NCBI RefSeq assembly: GCF_034424155.1 | Contig: NZ_CP139992.1 | Coordinates: 2,000,012-2,064,011 of the forward strand | DNA length: 64,000 nucleotides | Direction: 5' to 3' | Origin: Hafnia alvei | GTDB lineage: Bacteria > Pseudomonadota > Gammaproteobacteria > Enterobacterales > Enterobacteriaceae | Shown: positions 52,868 through 63,719 of the stretch, piece after piece | How the letters are laid out: every line of letters starts with the position of its first letter | How positions within the stretch are numbered: the first letter of the stretch is position 1 | Translations under genes and position numbers: made by a program | Notes under the pieces: model-generated | Databases searched by the model: none | Told to the model about the DNA's origin: nothing | What the model saw: the letters and a program-made list of their open reading frames with translations, nothing else

Positions 52868-52890
52868 GAAATGTTATAATATAACGATCA
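52868..52890. promoter_or_regulatory. Zur operator between znuC and znuA
   Basis: GAAATGTTATAATATAACGATC is very close to the E. coli znu Zur site (GAAATGTTATANTATNACA). It lies in the divergent promoter, so zinc-loaded Zur would repress both znuCB and znuA. Confidence 0.85.
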
Positions 52891-52916
52891 CCCAAATTGA
52901 AGAAGAGAATTTTGAC

Positions 52917-53927
52917 ATGATACACAAAAAAGCCTGGTTTAAGCGCACTATTATTGCTGCTGCACTGGTAACAAGCGCCGGGATCAGCTGCGCACAGGCT
53001 GCGGTATTAACCTCAATCCGTCCTTTAGGATTTATCGCTTCGGCAATTGCTGAAGGGGTCACAACAACGGAAGTTTTGCTTCCAGATGGGGCGTCACCGC
53101 ATGATTATGCACTCAAGCCATCCGACATCAAACGTTTGCGTGAAGCTGACTTAGTAGTATGGGTAGGGCCAGAAATGGAGGCTTTCCTGACAAAACCGGT
53201 TCAACAGCTCGAAAATAACAAGAATCTGATGCTGACAGGGCTGCCAGCCGTTCACAGCCTGCTCATGGCCGGTGATGATGATGACGATCATGACCATAAA
53301 GCGCATGCAGCAGAAAGCAATGTAGAAAAATCCGAAAAATCTGCTACACATAATGTTACAAATGGCGCTGAGACTGGTTCAGAAGAGCATCATGATCACG
53401 ATCATGGGCAATATAACCTGCATATTTGGCTCTCTCCAGCCATTGCAAAACAGATAGCGATAGCGATACACGACAAATTATTGTTACAAAGCCCACAAAA
53501 CAAAGACAAACTGGATGTCAACCTACGTAAATTCGAGGAACAACTAGAGCAGACAGAAAAAAATGTTGGTATGATGCTGCGGCCTGTGCAAGGTAAAGGG
53601 TATTTTGTTTTTCATGATGCCTATGGTTACTTCGAGAAAACCTTTGGTTTGACTCCTTTAGGTCACTTCACGGTCAATCCCGAGATTCAGCCTGGCGCAC
53701 AGCGTTTACATCAAATTCGAACACAGTTGGTTGAGCAGAAAGCCGTTTGCGTTTTCGCTGAGCCACAGTTCAGGCCAGCAGTAATCTCAGCGGTTGCGCA
53801 GGGGACAAAAGTCCGCCAGGGAACCTTAGATCCCTTGGGTAGCGCGATCGCACTGGGTGCTGATAGTTACATGAGGTTCTTAACTCAGCTATCACAACAG
53901 TATTCAAGCTGCCTGAACGGAGATTAA
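52917..53927 (+). CDS. znuA: Zinc ABC transporter periplasmic binding protein ZnuA
   Basis: Zinc-binding protein of 336 residues with a signal peptide ending near residue 28 (AGISCAQA). Zinc ligands include His in [12 protein letters not shown] near 63, and there is a His/Asp/Glu-rich loop ([16 protein letters not shown]...[10 protein letters not shown]) between about residues 119 and 165, typical of ZnuA. The start at 52917 is the family start; the longer frame runs through the Zur box. Confidence 0.97.
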   Translation: MIHKKAWFKRTIIAAALVTSAGISCAQAAVLTSIRPLGFIASAIAEGVTTTEVLLPDGASPHDYALKPSDIKRLREADLVVWVGPEMEAFLTKPVQQLENNKNLMLTGLPAVHSLLMAGDDDDDHDHKAHAAESNVEKSEKSATHNVTNGAETGSEEHHDHDHGQYNLHIWLSPAIAKQIAIAIHDKLLLQSPQNKDKLDVNLRKFEEQLEQTEKNVGMMLRPVQGKGYFVFHDAYGYFEKTFGLTPLGHFTVNPEIQPGAQRLHQIRTQLVEQKAVCVFAEPQFRPAVISAVAQGTKVRQGTLDPLGSAIALGADSYMRFLTQLSQQYSSCLNGD

Positions 53928-53940
53928 GAGGAATATCCGA

Positions 53941-55266
53941 GTGCAGCAGATAGCGCGATCTATCGCCCTAGCGTATAACAACTTGCCCCGACCACATCGG
54001 GTTATGCTAGGGTCACTGACCGTCATCACGTTGGCCGTCTCTATTTGGCGGCCATTCGTTTACCAACCGAATATCGATAGCGATAGCGCCTCTGCCAAAA
54101 TTGTCCCGTTGGATAATAAACAGTTGCGAACGCTCGTTCCTGAAGCCAGTGAGCCACTGGACCAACCCGCCCCAGAAGATGAAGTTCCTACCGACGAATT
54201 AGACGACAAAGCCGATAACGATTCGGGTACCCATGATTACGTGGTTTCTACCGGTGATACGCTTGGCAGCATTTTGACCCAGTTTGGCATTGATATGTCA
54301 GAGGTGTCCGCACTTGCTAAGCAAAATCCCGCACTGCGTAACCTCAAAATTGGCCAAACGCTTTCATGGGTCGTGAATGACGCAGGCGAACTGCAACAGC
54401 TGACTTGGGAAGTGAATCGTCGCGAAACACGTACCTATAATCTGGTGAACGGTAACTTCAAAGAAGCCGTGGAGTCTCAGCAGGGTGAGTGGAAAAATAA
54501 AGTTGTCACGGGAACATTGAACGGAAGCTTCGTCAATAGCGCACGAGCCGCAGGCCTGAGCCGTTCAGAAGTGAATGCCGTGATCAAGGCGCTTCAGTGG
54601 CAGATGGATTTCCGTAAATTGCAGAAGGGCGATCAATTTTCCGTGCTGATGTCGCGTGAAGAGTTGAATGGCCGCAGTGAGCAGAGCCAACTACTGGGGG
54701 TAAGAATGCGCTCCGGTGGTAAAGATTATTACGCCGTGCGCGCAGATGATGGCAAATTCTACGATCGTCAGGGCAGCGGTTTAGCGAAAGGCTTTATGCG
54801 TTTCCCAACCACCAAACAATTCCGCGTATCCTCTAACTTTAATCCGCGCCGTGTGAATCCGGTAACAGGACGTGTTGCTCCACACAAAGGTGTAGATTTC
54901 GCGATGCCGGTGGGAACACCTGTATTAGCCGTTGGTGATGGTGAAGTGGTTATCGCTAAACGCAGCGGCGCGGCGGGCAACTACGTGGTTATCCGTCACG
55001 GTCGCCAATATACGACGCGCTTTATGCACCTGAAAAAAATTCTGGTTAAGCCGGGGCAAAAAGTAAAACGCGGCGACCGCATCGCGCTGTCGGGCAATAC
55101 CGGACGTTCTACTGGGCCGCACCTGCATTATGAATTCTGGCTGAATAATCAGGCAGTGAATCCATTAACGGCGCAGCTTCCTCGCTCTGATGGACTGTCT
55201 GGCAAAGATCGCCGTGAGTACTTAGCTCAGGTTCGTCAGGTTGTTCCGCAACTCCAGCTAGATTAA
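53941..55266 (+). CDS. mepM: Murein DD-endopeptidase MepM
   Basis: Cell-wall hydrolase of 441 residues that cuts D-Ala-meso-DAP cross-links to make room for new peptidoglycan. An N-terminal membrane anchor (VMLGSLTVITLAVSIW) is followed by a LysM-like domain near residues 98-145 (DYVVSTGDTLGSILTQFGI) and an M23 peptidase domain near 305-410 with HKGVDFAMP and the HLHYEFW zinc site. It starts at GTG, 13 bases after znuA, the same neighbour order as E. coli. Confidence 0.96.
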   Translation: MQQIARSIALAYNNLPRPHRVMLGSLTVITLAVSIWRPFVYQPNIDSDSASAKIVPLDNKQLRTLVPEASEPLDQPAPEDEVPTDELDDKADNDSGTHDYVVSTGDTLGSILTQFGIDMSEVSALAKQNPALRNLKIGQTLSWVVNDAGELQQLTWEVNRRETRTYNLVNGNFKEAVESQQGEWKNKVVTGTLNGSFVNSARAAGLSRSEVNAVIKALQWQMDFRKLQKGDQFSVLMSREELNGRSEQSQLLGVRMRSGGKDYYAVRADDGKFYDRQGSGLAKGFMRFPTTKQFRVSSNFNPRRVNPVTGRVAPHKGVDFAMPVGTPVLAVGDGEVVIAKRSGAAGNYVVIRHGRQYTTRFMHLKKILVKPGQKVKRGDRIALSGNTGRSTGPHLHYEFWLNNQAVNPLTAQLPRSDGLSGKDRREYLAQVRQVVPQLQLD

Positions 55267-55283
55267 GATTAGGAATCGTTTAT

Positions 55284-55311
55284 AACAGCCGGCTATAACC
55301 GGCTGTTTTTC
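55284..55311 (+). terminator. Terminator downstream of mepM
   Basis: AACAGCCGG/CCGGCTGTT stem, six-base loop, T5 tail. Confidence 0.8.
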
Positions 55312-55431
55312 TTTGTGCTATTTATTTATGCGCAAATTTTTATCGGTTGTTCTATGTCCAAGACTTATATCAAGCCGTATTGAAACCACTTGGGTATATA
55401 ATTAGCTGATATTTTATTAAAGAGCTTTTGT

Positions 55432-56394
55432 ATGGAAAAAGAACAACGTTCAAATGTGGAGTTTATCCCGCAGTTTGAAAAAAGCTTCCTACTGCCTAAA
55501 TACTGGGGTGCGTGGGTAGGCGTTGGTACGATGGTCGCGATGGCCTATTTGCCGGTGCGTCTGAGAGATCCGATCCTTGCTACCGTTGGGCGCTGGGCTG
55601 GAAAACTCGCAGGTGGAGCACGACGTCGTGCAAGAATTAACCTGTTGTACTGCTTTCCAGAATTAACCGAAGCTCAGCGTGAAGACATTATCGATCGAAT
55701 GTTCGAACGCGCAGGGCAGTCTATGTTTTTAATGGCCGAACTGACGCTGCGCGACCCACAACGCGTGCTAAAACGCACTCGCTGGCATGGCATGGAGCAT
55801 ATCGAAGCCCTGCGTGAGAGCGGTAAGAATGCCATCTTTTTAGTGCCACACGGTTGGGCCGTTGATATCCCCGCGATGTTGCTAGCTGCACAGGGCCAGC
55901 CTATGGCCGCAATGTTCCATAATCAAAAGAATAAGATGGTGGACTGGCTGTGGAATACCTGTCGTCGGCGTTTTGGTGGGCGTATGCACGCGCGTGACGA
56001 CGGCATTAAGCCTTTCATCAGCTCGGTGCGGCACGGTTACTGGGGCTATTATCTGCCAGACCAAGATCATGGTGCGGAACATAGCGAGTTTGTCGATTTC
56101 TTCGCTACGTATAAAGCTACGCTGCCTGCGATTGGGCGTTTGATGAAGCTTTGTCGTGCTCAGGTTATTCCGCTTTTCCCTGTGTATGACGGCAAAACAA
56201 GCACGTTGGATATCTATATCCGTCCACCGATGGATGATATTGCCGATATGAATGAGCACGATATGGCTCGCCGCATGAACGAAGAAGTTGAGTTACTGAT
56301 GGGGCCGCATCCGGAGCAATATACGTGGATCCTGAAGCTGCTAAAAACCCGCAAGCCGGGAGAAATTGAGCCGTACAAGCGAAAAGACTTATAA
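55432..56394 (+). CDS. lpxM: Lipid A myristoyltransferase LpxM
   Basis: Late acyltransferase of 320 residues that adds the secondary acyl chain (myristate in E. coli) to Kdo2-lipid A. The catalytic HX4D motif is in VPHGWAVDIP near residue 144. One N-terminal membrane segment is present (YWGAWVGVGTMVAMAYL). It follows mepM as in E. coli and converges with pykA. Confidence 0.95.
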   Translation: MEKEQRSNVEFIPQFEKSFLLPKYWGAWVGVGTMVAMAYLPVRLRDPILATVGRWAGKLAGGARRRARINLLYCFPELTEAQREDIIDRMFERAGQSMFLMAELTLRDPQRVLKRTRWHGMEHIEALRESGKNAIFLVPHGWAVDIPAMLLAAQGQPMAAMFHNQKNKMVDWLWNTCRRRFGGRMHARDDGIKPFISSVRHGYWGYYLPDQDHGAEHSEFVDFFATYKATLPAIGRLMKLCRAQVIPLFPVYDGKTSTLDIYIRPPMDDIADMNEHDMARRMNEEVELLMGPHPEQYTWILKLLKTRKPGEIEPYKRKDL

Positions 56395-56430
56395 GTTTCG
56401 CCTAAGTTTTATGAGTTGAACCCAAAAGAA

Positions 56431-56456
56431 AAGGGGCGCAATTGATTGCGCCCCTT
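56431..56456. terminator. Hairpin terminator between lpxM and pykA
   Basis: AAGGGGCGCAAT/ATTGCGCCCCTT, a 12-bp near-perfect inverted repeat between convergent genes, with a weak T tail. Confidence 0.7.
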
Positions 56457-56477
56457 CGTTATTTCTTTTATCGCGCT

Positions 56478-57920
56478 TTATTCAACGCGCAGGATTCGGC
56501 TGGTATTGGTGCTGCCGATGGTGCCCATCACATCACCTTGGGTCACGATAACGAGATCGCCCGAAACCAAGAAGCCCTTATCACGCAGCAGATTTGCTGC
56601 ATGCTGAGCTGCCGCCACGCCGTCGCTGGTACTGTCGAAGTAAACGGGCGTTACCCCGCGATACAGCGCTGTCAGGTTCAAGGTGCGTTCGCGATGAGAC
56701 ATGGCAAAGATTGGCAAGCCAGAACTGATGCGAGACATCATCAGCGCCGTACGGCCTGATTCGGTCATGGCGATGATCGCGGTAACGCCCTTCAGGTGGT
56801 TAGCCGCGTACATGCTAGACATCGCAATCGCTTCTTCGATATTGTCGAACTGTACGTCTAAACGGTGCTTAGAAACGTTAATGCTAGGGATTTTTTCAGC
56901 ACCCAAACATACGCGCGCCATGGCAGCAACTGTTTCAGCAGGGTATTGCCCCGCTGCCGTTTCTGCCGACAGCATGACCGCATCAGTACCGTCCAGCACG
57001 GCGTTAGCCACGTCCATGACCTCAGCGCGTGTAGGCATTGGGTTGGTGATCATCGACTCCATCATTTGGGTCGCAGTGATAACGGAGCGGTTTAATTTGC
57101 GTGCGCGGCGGATCAGCTGTTTTTGAATGCCTACCAGCTCTGGATCGCCAATTTCGACGCCCAAGTCGCCACGAGCAACCATCACGACGTCGGAGGCTAA
57201 GATGATGTCATCCATCGCTTCTTCACTGCATACCGCTTCGGCACGTTCAACTTTAGCCACGATCTTGGCATCACAACCAGCATCGCGTGCAAGGCGGCGC
57301 GCGTAGTTAATGTCTTCGCCGGTGCGAGGGAAAGAAACTGCCAGATAATCGACAGAAATTTTCGCCGCAGTAGCGATATCAGCGATGTCTTTTTCGGTTA
57401 AGGCTTCAGCAGACAGACCGCCGCCTAATTTGTTAATCCCTTTGTTATTGGAGAGAGGGCCACCGACGGTCACTTCGGTAAACACTTTGCTGCCTTTAAC
57501 TTCGAGGACTTTGAGCTGCACGCGACCATCGTCGAGCAATAGAATGTCGCCGGGAACCACGTCTTCCGGCAGGCGTTTGTAGTCGATGCCGACTTTCTCT
57601 TTATCGCCTTCACCGGTGGTGAGATCGGCGTCGAGTAGGAATTTGTCGCCGATGTTAAGGAATACTTTGCCTTCTTTGAAGGTGGATACGCGGATTTTCG
57701 GACCCTGTAGGTCTCCGAGGATGGCAACATGTCGTCCTAGTTTTGCTGCAATTTCACGGACTTTATTGGCGCGAGCAAGATGATCTTCAGCTGTACCATG
57801 AGAGAAATTGAGACGTACGACGTTAGCACCAGCTGAAATAATCTTCTCTAGATTATTATCGCGGTCGGTTGCTGGGCCTAAGGTTGTTACGATCTTGGTT
57901 CTTCTGAGCCGTCTGGACAT
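56478..57920 (-). CDS. pykA: Pyruvate kinase II
   Basis: PykA converts phosphoenolpyruvate and ADP to pyruvate and ATP. The 480-residue protein starts [20 protein letters not shown] and has SHGTAEDH near 48, the KVERAEAV active-site Lys/Glu near 222, GDLGVEIG near 247 and [10 protein letters not shown] near 315. It is the PykA (AMP-activated) type rather than PykF by sequence. The start at 57920 agrees with E. coli. It sits beside hexR and zwf, the usual order. Confidence 0.97.
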   Translation of the reverse strand: MSRRLRRTKIVTTLGPATDRDNNLEKIISAGANVVRLNFSHGTAEDHLARANKVREIAAKLGRHVAILGDLQGPKIRVSTFKEGKVFLNIGDKFLLDADLTTGEGDKEKVGIDYKRLPEDVVPGDILLLDDGRVQLKVLEVKGSKVFTEVTVGGPLSNNKGINKLGGGLSAEALTEKDIADIATAAKISVDYLAVSFPRTGEDINYARRLARDAGCDAKIVAKVERAEAVCSEEAMDDIILASDVVMVARGDLGVEIGDPELVGIQKQLIRRARKLNRSVITATQMMESMITNPMPTRAEVMDVANAVLDGTDAVMLSAETAAGQYPAETVAAMARVCLGAEKIPSINVSKHRLDVQFDNIEEAIAMSSMYAANHLKGVTAIIAMTESGRTALMMSRISSGLPIFAMSHRERTLNLTALYRGVTPVYFDSTSDGVAAAQHAANLLRDKGFLVSGDLVIVTQGDVMGTIGSTNTSRILRVE

Positions 57921-58235
57921 GTGTAACTCCGTTGACATGTGAAGCATTGGTGTTGGTGCCAATACAACGAACAGGCAGTTGATTACGCATCCACGTAACC
58001 CGATTATCTTAAGCTGGCGTCGCTGTTAACTCGTAGCAGCGACGTTCTTATGCTTAAAAATCACTGGGTAGATCAACTCATCAAGCCTGCTCGCATGAAA
58101 CCGCAAAAGAAAGCATGCGGTTGATAAATACCCGTCTCTTCATTATCTAGCAGAAAATGACAGGTTGTTTTTATGTTTTGGTGCCTGATTGACGTAAAAC
58201 GCGTACTTTATATCTTGGCCTAGCCGATCACCGAT
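57921..58235. promoter_or_regulatory. pykA upstream region
   Basis: About 315 bases between hexR and pykA on the same strand, without ORF. It likely carries the pykA promoter. No obvious operator. Confidence 0.3.
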
Positions 58236-59105
58236 TTAATCAAAATGGTGGGGCAGCGCCAGTCCCTTATCAAAGCGCGATTCTTTCAGCGCTTCTTTGA
58301 CTCGCTTCAAGTTATCTCTGAATTTTGCGCCTCTGCGCAAGGTAAAGCCAGTTGCCAGTGCATCGATCAGCGTCAATTGAGCAATTCTCGACACCATTGG
58401 CATGTAGACATCGGTGTCTTCTGGCACATCCAGAATTAAGGGTAGGGTAGCTTCCAGAGCAAGCGGCGTGTCGCGAGAGGTAATGGCAATCACGGTGGCG
58501 TCATTTTCGCGTGCTAAATGTGCCATTTCGACCAAACTTTTGGTACGGCCTGTGTGGGAGATAAGCACCACAACATCGCCTTCGTTCGAATTCATGCAGC
58601 TCATTCTTTGCATGACGATGTCATCAAAATAAACCACAGGAATGTTAAACCGAAAGAATTTATTCATGGCATCATGAGCAACGGCGGCGGATGCACCTAG
58701 ACCAAAGAACGAGATTTTCTTGGCCTGAGTGAGCAGATCAACGGCGCGATTAACCGCGGCCATATCAAGGTTATTCTTGGCCATTTCAAGGCTAGCCATC
58801 GCAGATTCGAATATTTTGCTGGTATAAGCATCAACGCTGTCAGTCTCTTCTACGTTTCGATTGACATACGGCGTCCCATTAGCAAGGCTCTGTGCGAGAT
58901 GAAGTTTAAAATCGGGGAAGCCTTTGGTTTCTAAACGACGACAAAAACGGTTTACCGTGGGTTCACTGACATCAGCCATTTTCGCCAGCGTCGCAATGCT
59001 CGAGTGAATTGCGGTCTGCGGTGCAGCCAAGATAACCTCGGCAACTTTGCGCTCGGATTTACTGAGTTGGTCCAGGTTGGCCTGAATTTTGTCCAGCGTA
59101 TTCAT
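58236..59105 (-). CDS. hexR: RpiR-family transcriptional repressor HexR
   Basis: Regulator of central sugar metabolism, 289 residues. An N-terminal helix-turn-helix (VSEPTVNRFCRRLETKGFPDFK near residue 45) is followed by a SIS sugar-phosphate domain (FFGLGASAAVAHDAMNKFFR near 136). It senses KDPG, the Entner-Doudoroff intermediate, and represses zwf, edd and eda in relatives. The second in-frame ATG at 59105 matches the family start. It is divergent from zwf with a perfect operator in between. Confidence 0.96.
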   Translation of the reverse strand: MNTLDKIQANLDQLSKSERKVAEVILAAPQTAIHSSIATLAKMADVSEPTVNRFCRRLETKGFPDFKLHLAQSLANGTPYVNRNVEETDSVDAYTSKIFESAMASLEMAKNNLDMAAVNRAVDLLTQAKKISFFGLGASAAVAHDAMNKFFRFNIPVVYFDDIVMQRMSCMNSNEGDVVVLISHTGRTKSLVEMAHLARENDATVIAITSRDTPLALEATLPLILDVPEDTDVYMPMVSRIAQLTLIDALATGFTLRRGAKFRDNLKRVKEALKESRFDKGLALPHHFD

Positions 59106-59126
59106 ATACACATTCACTCATGGATT

Positions 59127-59252
59127 GTATGCCCGTCATCTTTCAAATTGCAGGTGTGTTGGCTGCTCTCGTGCGCCCTAATCCCTTACTCCGGTAAGCT
59201 CATTGGGTGTTTTTCACTCGCCGCTTTCCTGCATTTTGACATCTATTGAGCA
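59127..59252. repeat. Degenerate ERIC-like element upstream of hexR
   Basis: Resembles the hemA-leader ERIC: GCCCGTCATCTTTCAAATTG, CAGGTGTGTTGGCTGC, CTTACTCCGGTAAGC in the centre and CTCGCCGCTTTCCTGCA on the right. The right end (AATTATTTAGGGTAT) is lost. Confidence 0.7.
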
Positions 59253-59542
59253 AAACGATTTCAAAGAAAGGAGAAATCTATGATTGTTTGATGAAAATAT
59301 ACTACGAGCCACAACAGCTTTGCAGCGAGATGATGCCGCTTCGTGGGCTTTTTTTACCAGAGTATGACGTGTGTCTAACTTTCGATATGGTAATATTGCT
59401 TCAGTTTTGACGGAAAATTACATAATGTATCTGTCATTACGCGGTCTGCGGCGGGGTCAACGAAAATTTCATACCATTTATGGTTGTTTTTTCGGCAAAA
59501 AAGCATGTTTACTGGCTATAGTCAAAAATAGTACATTAATTA

Positions 59543-59557
59543 TGTAATAAAATTACA
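59543..59557. promoter_or_regulatory. HexR operator upstream of zwf
   Basis: TGTAATAAAATTACA fits the HexR consensus TGTARTWWWATTACA at every position. It lies 26 bases before the zwf ATG, overlapping the expected transcript start, which suits repression. Confidence 0.85.
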
Positions 59558-59582
59558 AGCATCCTGCAACGAGGAGATGAAC

Positions 59583-61058
59583 ATGGCGGTTACGTCAACA
59601 GCACAGGCCTGTGACCTGGTCATTTTCGGCGCCAAGGGCGATTTAGCCCGCCGTAAACTGCTGCCTTCCCTGTACCAATTAGAAAAAGCCGGTCATATCC
59701 ATCCGGACACTCGTATCATCGGCGTAGGTCGCGCTGATTGGGATAAAGACGCCTACACTAAGGTCGTCCGTGAAGCTCTGGACACCTTCTTGAAGGAAAA
59801 GGTTGATGAAGAACTGTGGACGACGCTCAGCGCGCGTCTGGATTTCTGTAACCTTGACGTCAATGACACTCAGCACTTCAAAAATCTGGCAAAAATGCTG
59901 GATCAGAAGAAACGCGTCACCATCAACTACTTTGCGATGCCACCAAGTACTTTCGGCGCTATCTGCCAAGGTTTGGGTGCATCCGGTCTGAATAAAGATC
60001 CAAGCCGCATCGTGATGGAAAAGCCTCTCGGTACGGATTTGGAATCCTCACGCGCCATCAATAATCAGGTGGCTGAATTCTTCGACGAGTCACAGGTTTA
60101 CCGTATTGACCACTATTTGGGCAAAGAAACGGTGCTTAACCTGCTGGCGCTGCGTTTTGCTAACTCCCTGTTTGCGAATAACTGGGACAACAGCATGATC
60201 GACAGCGTACAGATCACCGTCGCGGAAGAAGTGGGCATTGAAGGTCGCTGGGGCTACTTTGATAAAGCGGGCCAGATGCGCGACATGATTCAAAACCATC
60301 TGTTGCAAATTTTGACCATGATTGCCATGTCACCACCGGCGGATCTCTCTACTGACCGCATTCGTGATGAAAAGGTCAAAGTGCTGCGTTCACTACGTCG
60401 TATTAACCATACCAACGTGCGCGATACCACGGTGCGTGGCCAATACACCGCAGGCTTTGTGCAAGGCAAAAAAGTACCAGGATATTTGGAAGAAGAAGGG
60501 GCGAACAAAACCAGTAACACAGAAACTTTCGTCTCTATTCGTGTTGATATCGATAACTGGCGCTGGGCTGGCGTTCCGTTCTATCTACGTACCGGTAAAC
60601 GTCTGCCATCAAAATGTTCTGAAGTGGTTATTTACTTTAAGAACCCGCCTCTCAACCTGTTCAGCGACTCTTACCAAGAGCTGCCGCAGAACAAACTGAC
60701 GATCCGCTTACAGCCTGATGAAGGCGTACAGATTGACATCCTGAACAAGGTGCCTGGTCTGGAACATAAGCATCGTTTGCAAACCACTAAACTGGATCTG
60801 AGCTTCTCCGATACTTTCCATCAAGAGCATTTAGCCGATGCCTATGAGCGTTTGCTGTTGGAAACCATGCGTGGGATCCAAGCACTGTTCGTGCGTCGCG
60901 ATGAAGTGGAAGAAGCCTGGAAGTGGGTCGACTCCATCATGGAAGCGTGGGCCGCTGATAATGAATCTCCTAAACCATACCAAGCCGGTACCTGGGGTCC
61001 TGTTGCCTCTGTTGCGATGATCAGTCGCGATGGCCGTGCATGGAATGAATTCGAATAA
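59583..61058 (+). CDS. zwf: Glucose-6-phosphate 1-dehydrogenase
   Basis: Zwf oxidises glucose 6-phosphate with NADP to 6-phosphogluconolactone, the entry to both the pentose phosphate and Entner-Doudoroff routes. The 491-residue protein has FGAKGDLARRKLLPSLY near residue 16 and the active-site RIDHYLGKE near 177. Of two in-frame ATGs, 59583 is chosen: GAGGAG lies at a proper distance and MAVTSTAQACDLV matches E. coli. It heads zwf-pgl-edd-eda. Confidence 0.97.
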   Translation: MAVTSTAQACDLVIFGAKGDLARRKLLPSLYQLEKAGHIHPDTRIIGVGRADWDKDAYTKVVREALDTFLKEKVDEELWTTLSARLDFCNLDVNDTQHFKNLAKMLDQKKRVTINYFAMPPSTFGAICQGLGASGLNKDPSRIVMEKPLGTDLESSRAINNQVAEFFDESQVYRIDHYLGKETVLNLLALRFANSLFANNWDNSMIDSVQITVAEEVGIEGRWGYFDKAGQMRDMIQNHLLQILTMIAMSPPADLSTDRIRDEKVKVLRSLRRINHTNVRDTTVRGQYTAGFVQGKKVPGYLEEEGANKTSNTETFVSIRVDIDNWRWAGVPFYLRTGKRLPSKCSEVVIYFKNPPLNLFSDSYQELPQNKLTIRLQPDEGVQIDILNKVPGLEHKHRLQTTKLDLSFSDTFHQEHLADAYERLLLETMRGIQALFVRRDEVEEAWKWVDSIMEAWAADNESPKPYQAGTWGPVASVAMISRDGRAWNEFE

Positions 61059-61087
61059 CGTTACAACGTTATTTGATCGCAAAGCAT

Positions 61088-61109
61088 CACGGAGGGCCTT
61101 CCCTCCGTG
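61088..61109 (+). terminator. Hairpin downstream of zwf
   Basis: CACGGAGGG-CCTT-CCCTCCGTG, a 9-bp perfect stem 29 bases after the zwf stop without a T run. It may attenuate or stabilise the zwf part of the transcript. Confidence 0.6.
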
Positions 61110-61117
61110 TGTTGAGA

Positions 61118-61180
61118 TTCATACCCAGCATATTTGAAGTCGCACCGGTGTTGGCTGCACTCCAATTATTTTGGGTATAG
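61118..61180. repeat. Internally deleted ERIC remnant between zwf and pgl
   Basis: Both ERIC ends are visible (ATACCCAGCATATTTGAAGT and CCAATTATTTTGGGTATAG) with GTGTTGGCTGCACTCC, but the central part is missing, leaving about 63 bp. Confidence 0.65.
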
Positions 61181-61201
61181 GACAGTTTAGGAGTGGTTGA
61201 A

Positions 61202-61897
61202 ATGGCACAGTTTAAAGAATTTCCGAGCGCACAGGCGCTCAACGAACAGTTTGCTGAGGAAATAGCCGCAGCTCTGAGCCACAGCATTAGCGCTCAGGGA
61301 GAAGCCAGTCTAGTCGTGTCGGGTGGTCGTACACCACTAGGACTGTTCGAGGCGTTAACTCAGCAAGCCATTGAGTGGAGCAAGGTCAGCATCACCTTAG
61401 CGGATGAGCGTTGGGTCGAGGCAAATGATGATTCCAGTAACGAAAAGCTGGTTCGAGAACATTTGCTGAAGGGCCACGCCGCAACCGCGAAGTTTGTTGG
61501 TTTGAAGAATAGTCATGCCACCCCGTTTGCCGGAGCCGCAGACACCGAACGTGCGTTGCAATCTATTGCTCGTCCGTTTGACGTTGTGATCCTCGGCATG
61601 GGTGATGATGGCCATACCGCTTCACTCTTCCCTGGGGCAGAGAATCTGTTCCCAGCTCTCGCGATGGATTCTGGCCGAGTCTGCATGGGGATGACCCCGC
61701 TGACCGCGCCACTCGATCGTATCACCCTAACACTTCCGGCTCTGCTCAATAGCCGCCATATCTACCTGCATGTGGTAGGTGGCAGCAAGCGTGATGTTTA
61801 TCAGCGCGCAATTCAGGGTACGGATGTGAATGAGATGCCGATCCGCGCAGTGTTACATCAAACACAAACGCCGGTCGACGTCTACTGGACGGCATGA
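61202..61897 (+). CDS. pgl: 6-phosphogluconolactonase (DevB type)
   Basis: Pgl hydrolyses 6-phosphogluconolactone to 6-phosphogluconate. The 231-residue protein is the DevB/Sol type: [16 protein letters not shown] near residue 38, [22 protein letters not shown] near 63 and [15 protein letters not shown] near 135. E. coli uses an unrelated protein (YbhE) for this step. The ATG at 61202 has GGAG eight bases upstream; the GTG at 61193 is too close to it. It is followed by edd within eight bases. Confidence 0.95.
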   Translation: MAQFKEFPSAQALNEQFAEEIAAALSHSISAQGEASLVVSGGRTPLGLFEALTQQAIEWSKVSITLADERWVEANDDSSNEKLVREHLLKGHAATAKFVGLKNSHATPFAGAADTERALQSIARPFDVVILGMGDDGHTASLFPGAENLFPALAMDSGRVCMGMTPLTAPLDRITLTLPALLNSRHIYLHVVGGSKRDVYQRAIQGTDVNEMPIRAVLHQTQTPVDVYWTA

Positions 61898-61904
61898 GGC
61901 AGCA

Positions 61905-63719
61905 ATGAACCCAACAGTATCCCGAGTTACTCAACGCATTATTGAACGCTCCCGCGACAGCCGTGCGGCCTATCTGGCCAAAATCGAAAAAGCGCGCAGC
62001 AAGAAGGTACATCGTTCTCAGTTAGCCTGCGGCAACTTGGCACACGGTTTCGCCGCTTGTGGTCAGGATGATAAAGCGTCTCTGACCAGCATGATCAAGA
62101 GCAATATCGGTATCGTGACCTCGTATAACGATATGCTTTCGGCGCACCAACCCTATGAAACCTACCCAGAGCAGATCAAAGCTGCGCTGCATTCGGTTGG
62201 AGCAGTAGGGCAAGTGGCCGCTGGCGTACCTGCGATGTGCGATGGTGTAACTCAGGGACAGGACGGCATGGAGCTCTCATTAATGAGCCGCGAAGTGATT
62301 GCCATGTCCGCCGCTGTGGGTCTTTCGCACAATATGTTTGACGGCGCGCTGTATCTTGGCGTGTGCGACAAAATTGTGCCGGGTCTGTTTATGGCCGCGA
62401 TGTCTTTCGGCCATTTACCGACCCTGTTCGTGCCAGCCGGTCCAATGCCGAGCGGTTTGCCTAACAAAGAAAAGGTTCGTGTTCGCCAACTGTACGCAGA
62501 AGGCAAGCTGGGCCGTGATGCGCTGCTTGAAGCTGAAGCAGCGTCTTACCATGCGCCAGGCACCTGTACTTTTTATGGTACGGCGAACTCCAACCAGATG
62601 GTGATTGAAGTGATGGGCCTGCATTTGCCGGGTTCATCTTTCGTTCAGCCAGATATGCCATTACGCGCCGCATTAACCGATGCGGCAGCGCGTCAGGTGA
62701 CTCGCATGACGGAGACAAGCGGCAATTACATGCCTGTTGGCCGCATGGTTGACGAGAAAGTCATCGTGAACGGCATTATCGCTCTGCTAGCAACCGGTGG
62801 TTCTACCAACCACACCATGCATTTGGTGGCGATGGCGCGTGCTGCAGGCATTCATATCAATTGGGATGATTTCTCTGACCTGTCTGACGTGGTGCCATTG
62901 ATGTGCCGCATCTATCCAAACGGTCCAGCAGATATCAACCATTTCCAAGCGGCAGGCGGCGTGCCTGTGCTGGTCAAAGAGCTGTTGAAAGGCGGCTTGC
63001 TGCATGAAGATGTTGAAACCGTTGCTGGCCACGGTTTAAGCCGTTATACCCAGGAGCCTTTCTTGGAAGAGGGCAAGCTGGTATATCGTCCAGGTCCTGA
63101 AAAATCCCACGACAGCAATGTCATTGCTAGCTTCGCATCACCGTTTGAATCCCACGGTGGTACAAAAGTGCTGACGGGTAACTTAGGCCGCGCCGTGATG
63201 AAAACCTCCGCCGTGCCTGCAGATAATCAAATCATTGAAGCCCCTGCGGTGGTATTCCATAGCCAGCACGACGTGGTTCCTGCGTTTGAAGCCGGTAAAC
63301 TGGACAAAGACTGTGTGGTCGTGGTGCGTTATCAAGGCCCACGCGCTATCGGTATGCCTGAACTGCACAAGCTGATGCCACCATTGGGCGTTCTGATGGA
63401 TCGCGGGCTGAAAGTGGCATTAGTCACCGATGGCCGTTTGTCTGGCGCTTCTGGCAAAGTCCCATCAGCCATCCATGTTACCCCTGAGGCTTATTCAGGT
63501 GGTCTGCTGGCGAAAGTCCGTGACGGCGATATGGTTCGCGTTAACGGCAAAACCGGCGAGCTCACTTTGCTGGTGGATGAGGCTGAATTGGCGAGTCGTG
63601 AACTGGTTCATCCTGATTTGTCTGAGCTGCACGATGGCTCAGGTCGTGAGATGTTTGCCGCGCTGCGTGAACAGCTCTCCGGTGCCGAAGAAGGCGCTAG
63701 CTGCATTAAATTCTATTAA
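61905..63719 (+). CDS. edd: Phosphogluconate dehydratase
   Basis: Edd dehydrates 6-phosphogluconate to KDPG, the first committed step of the Entner-Doudoroff pathway. The 604-residue protein is of the IlvD/Edd iron-sulfur dehydratase family: [19 protein letters not shown] near residue 65, [18 protein letters not shown] near 105 and [18 protein letters not shown] near 508. The start at 61905 follows a GAGGCAGCA site; the longer frame overlaps pgl. Confidence 0.97.
   Translation: MNPTVSRVTQRIIERSRDSRAAYLAKIEKARSKKVHRSQLACGNLAHGFAACGQDDKASLTSMIKSNIGIVTSYNDMLSAHQPYETYPEQIKAALHSVGAVGQVAAGVPAMCDGVTQGQDGMELSLMSREVIAMSAAVGLSHNMFDGALYLGVCDKIVPGLFMAAMSFGHLPTLFVPAGPMPSGLPNKEKVRVRQLYAEGKLGRDALLEAEAASYHAPGTCTFYGTANSNQMVIEVMGLHLPGSSFVQPDMPLRAALTDAAARQVTRMTETSGNYMPVGRMVDEKVIVNGIIALLATGGSTNHTMHLVAMARAAGIHINWDDFSDLSDVVPLMCRIYPNGPADINHFQAAGGVPVLVKELLKGGLLHEDVETVAGHGLSRYTQEPFLEEGKLVYRPGPEKSHDSNVIASFASPFESHGGTKVLTGNLGRAVMKTSAVPADNQIIEAPAVVFHSQHDVVPAFEAGKLDKDCVVVVRYQGPRAIGMPELHKLMPPLGVLMDRGLKVALVTDGRLSGASGKVPSAIHVTPEAYSGGLLAKVRDGDMVRVNGKTGELTLLVDEAELASRELVHPDLSELHDGSGREMFAALREQLSGAEEGASCIKFY

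Larger units (their letters stand above)
59106..59582. promoter_or_regulatory. hexR/zwf divergent regulatory region
   Basis: About 475 bases with an ERIC-like repeat next to hexR and the zwf promoter with a HexR operator at the other end. ATTACATAATGTA at 59417-59429 is a second partial HexR-like palindrome. Confidence 0.5.
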
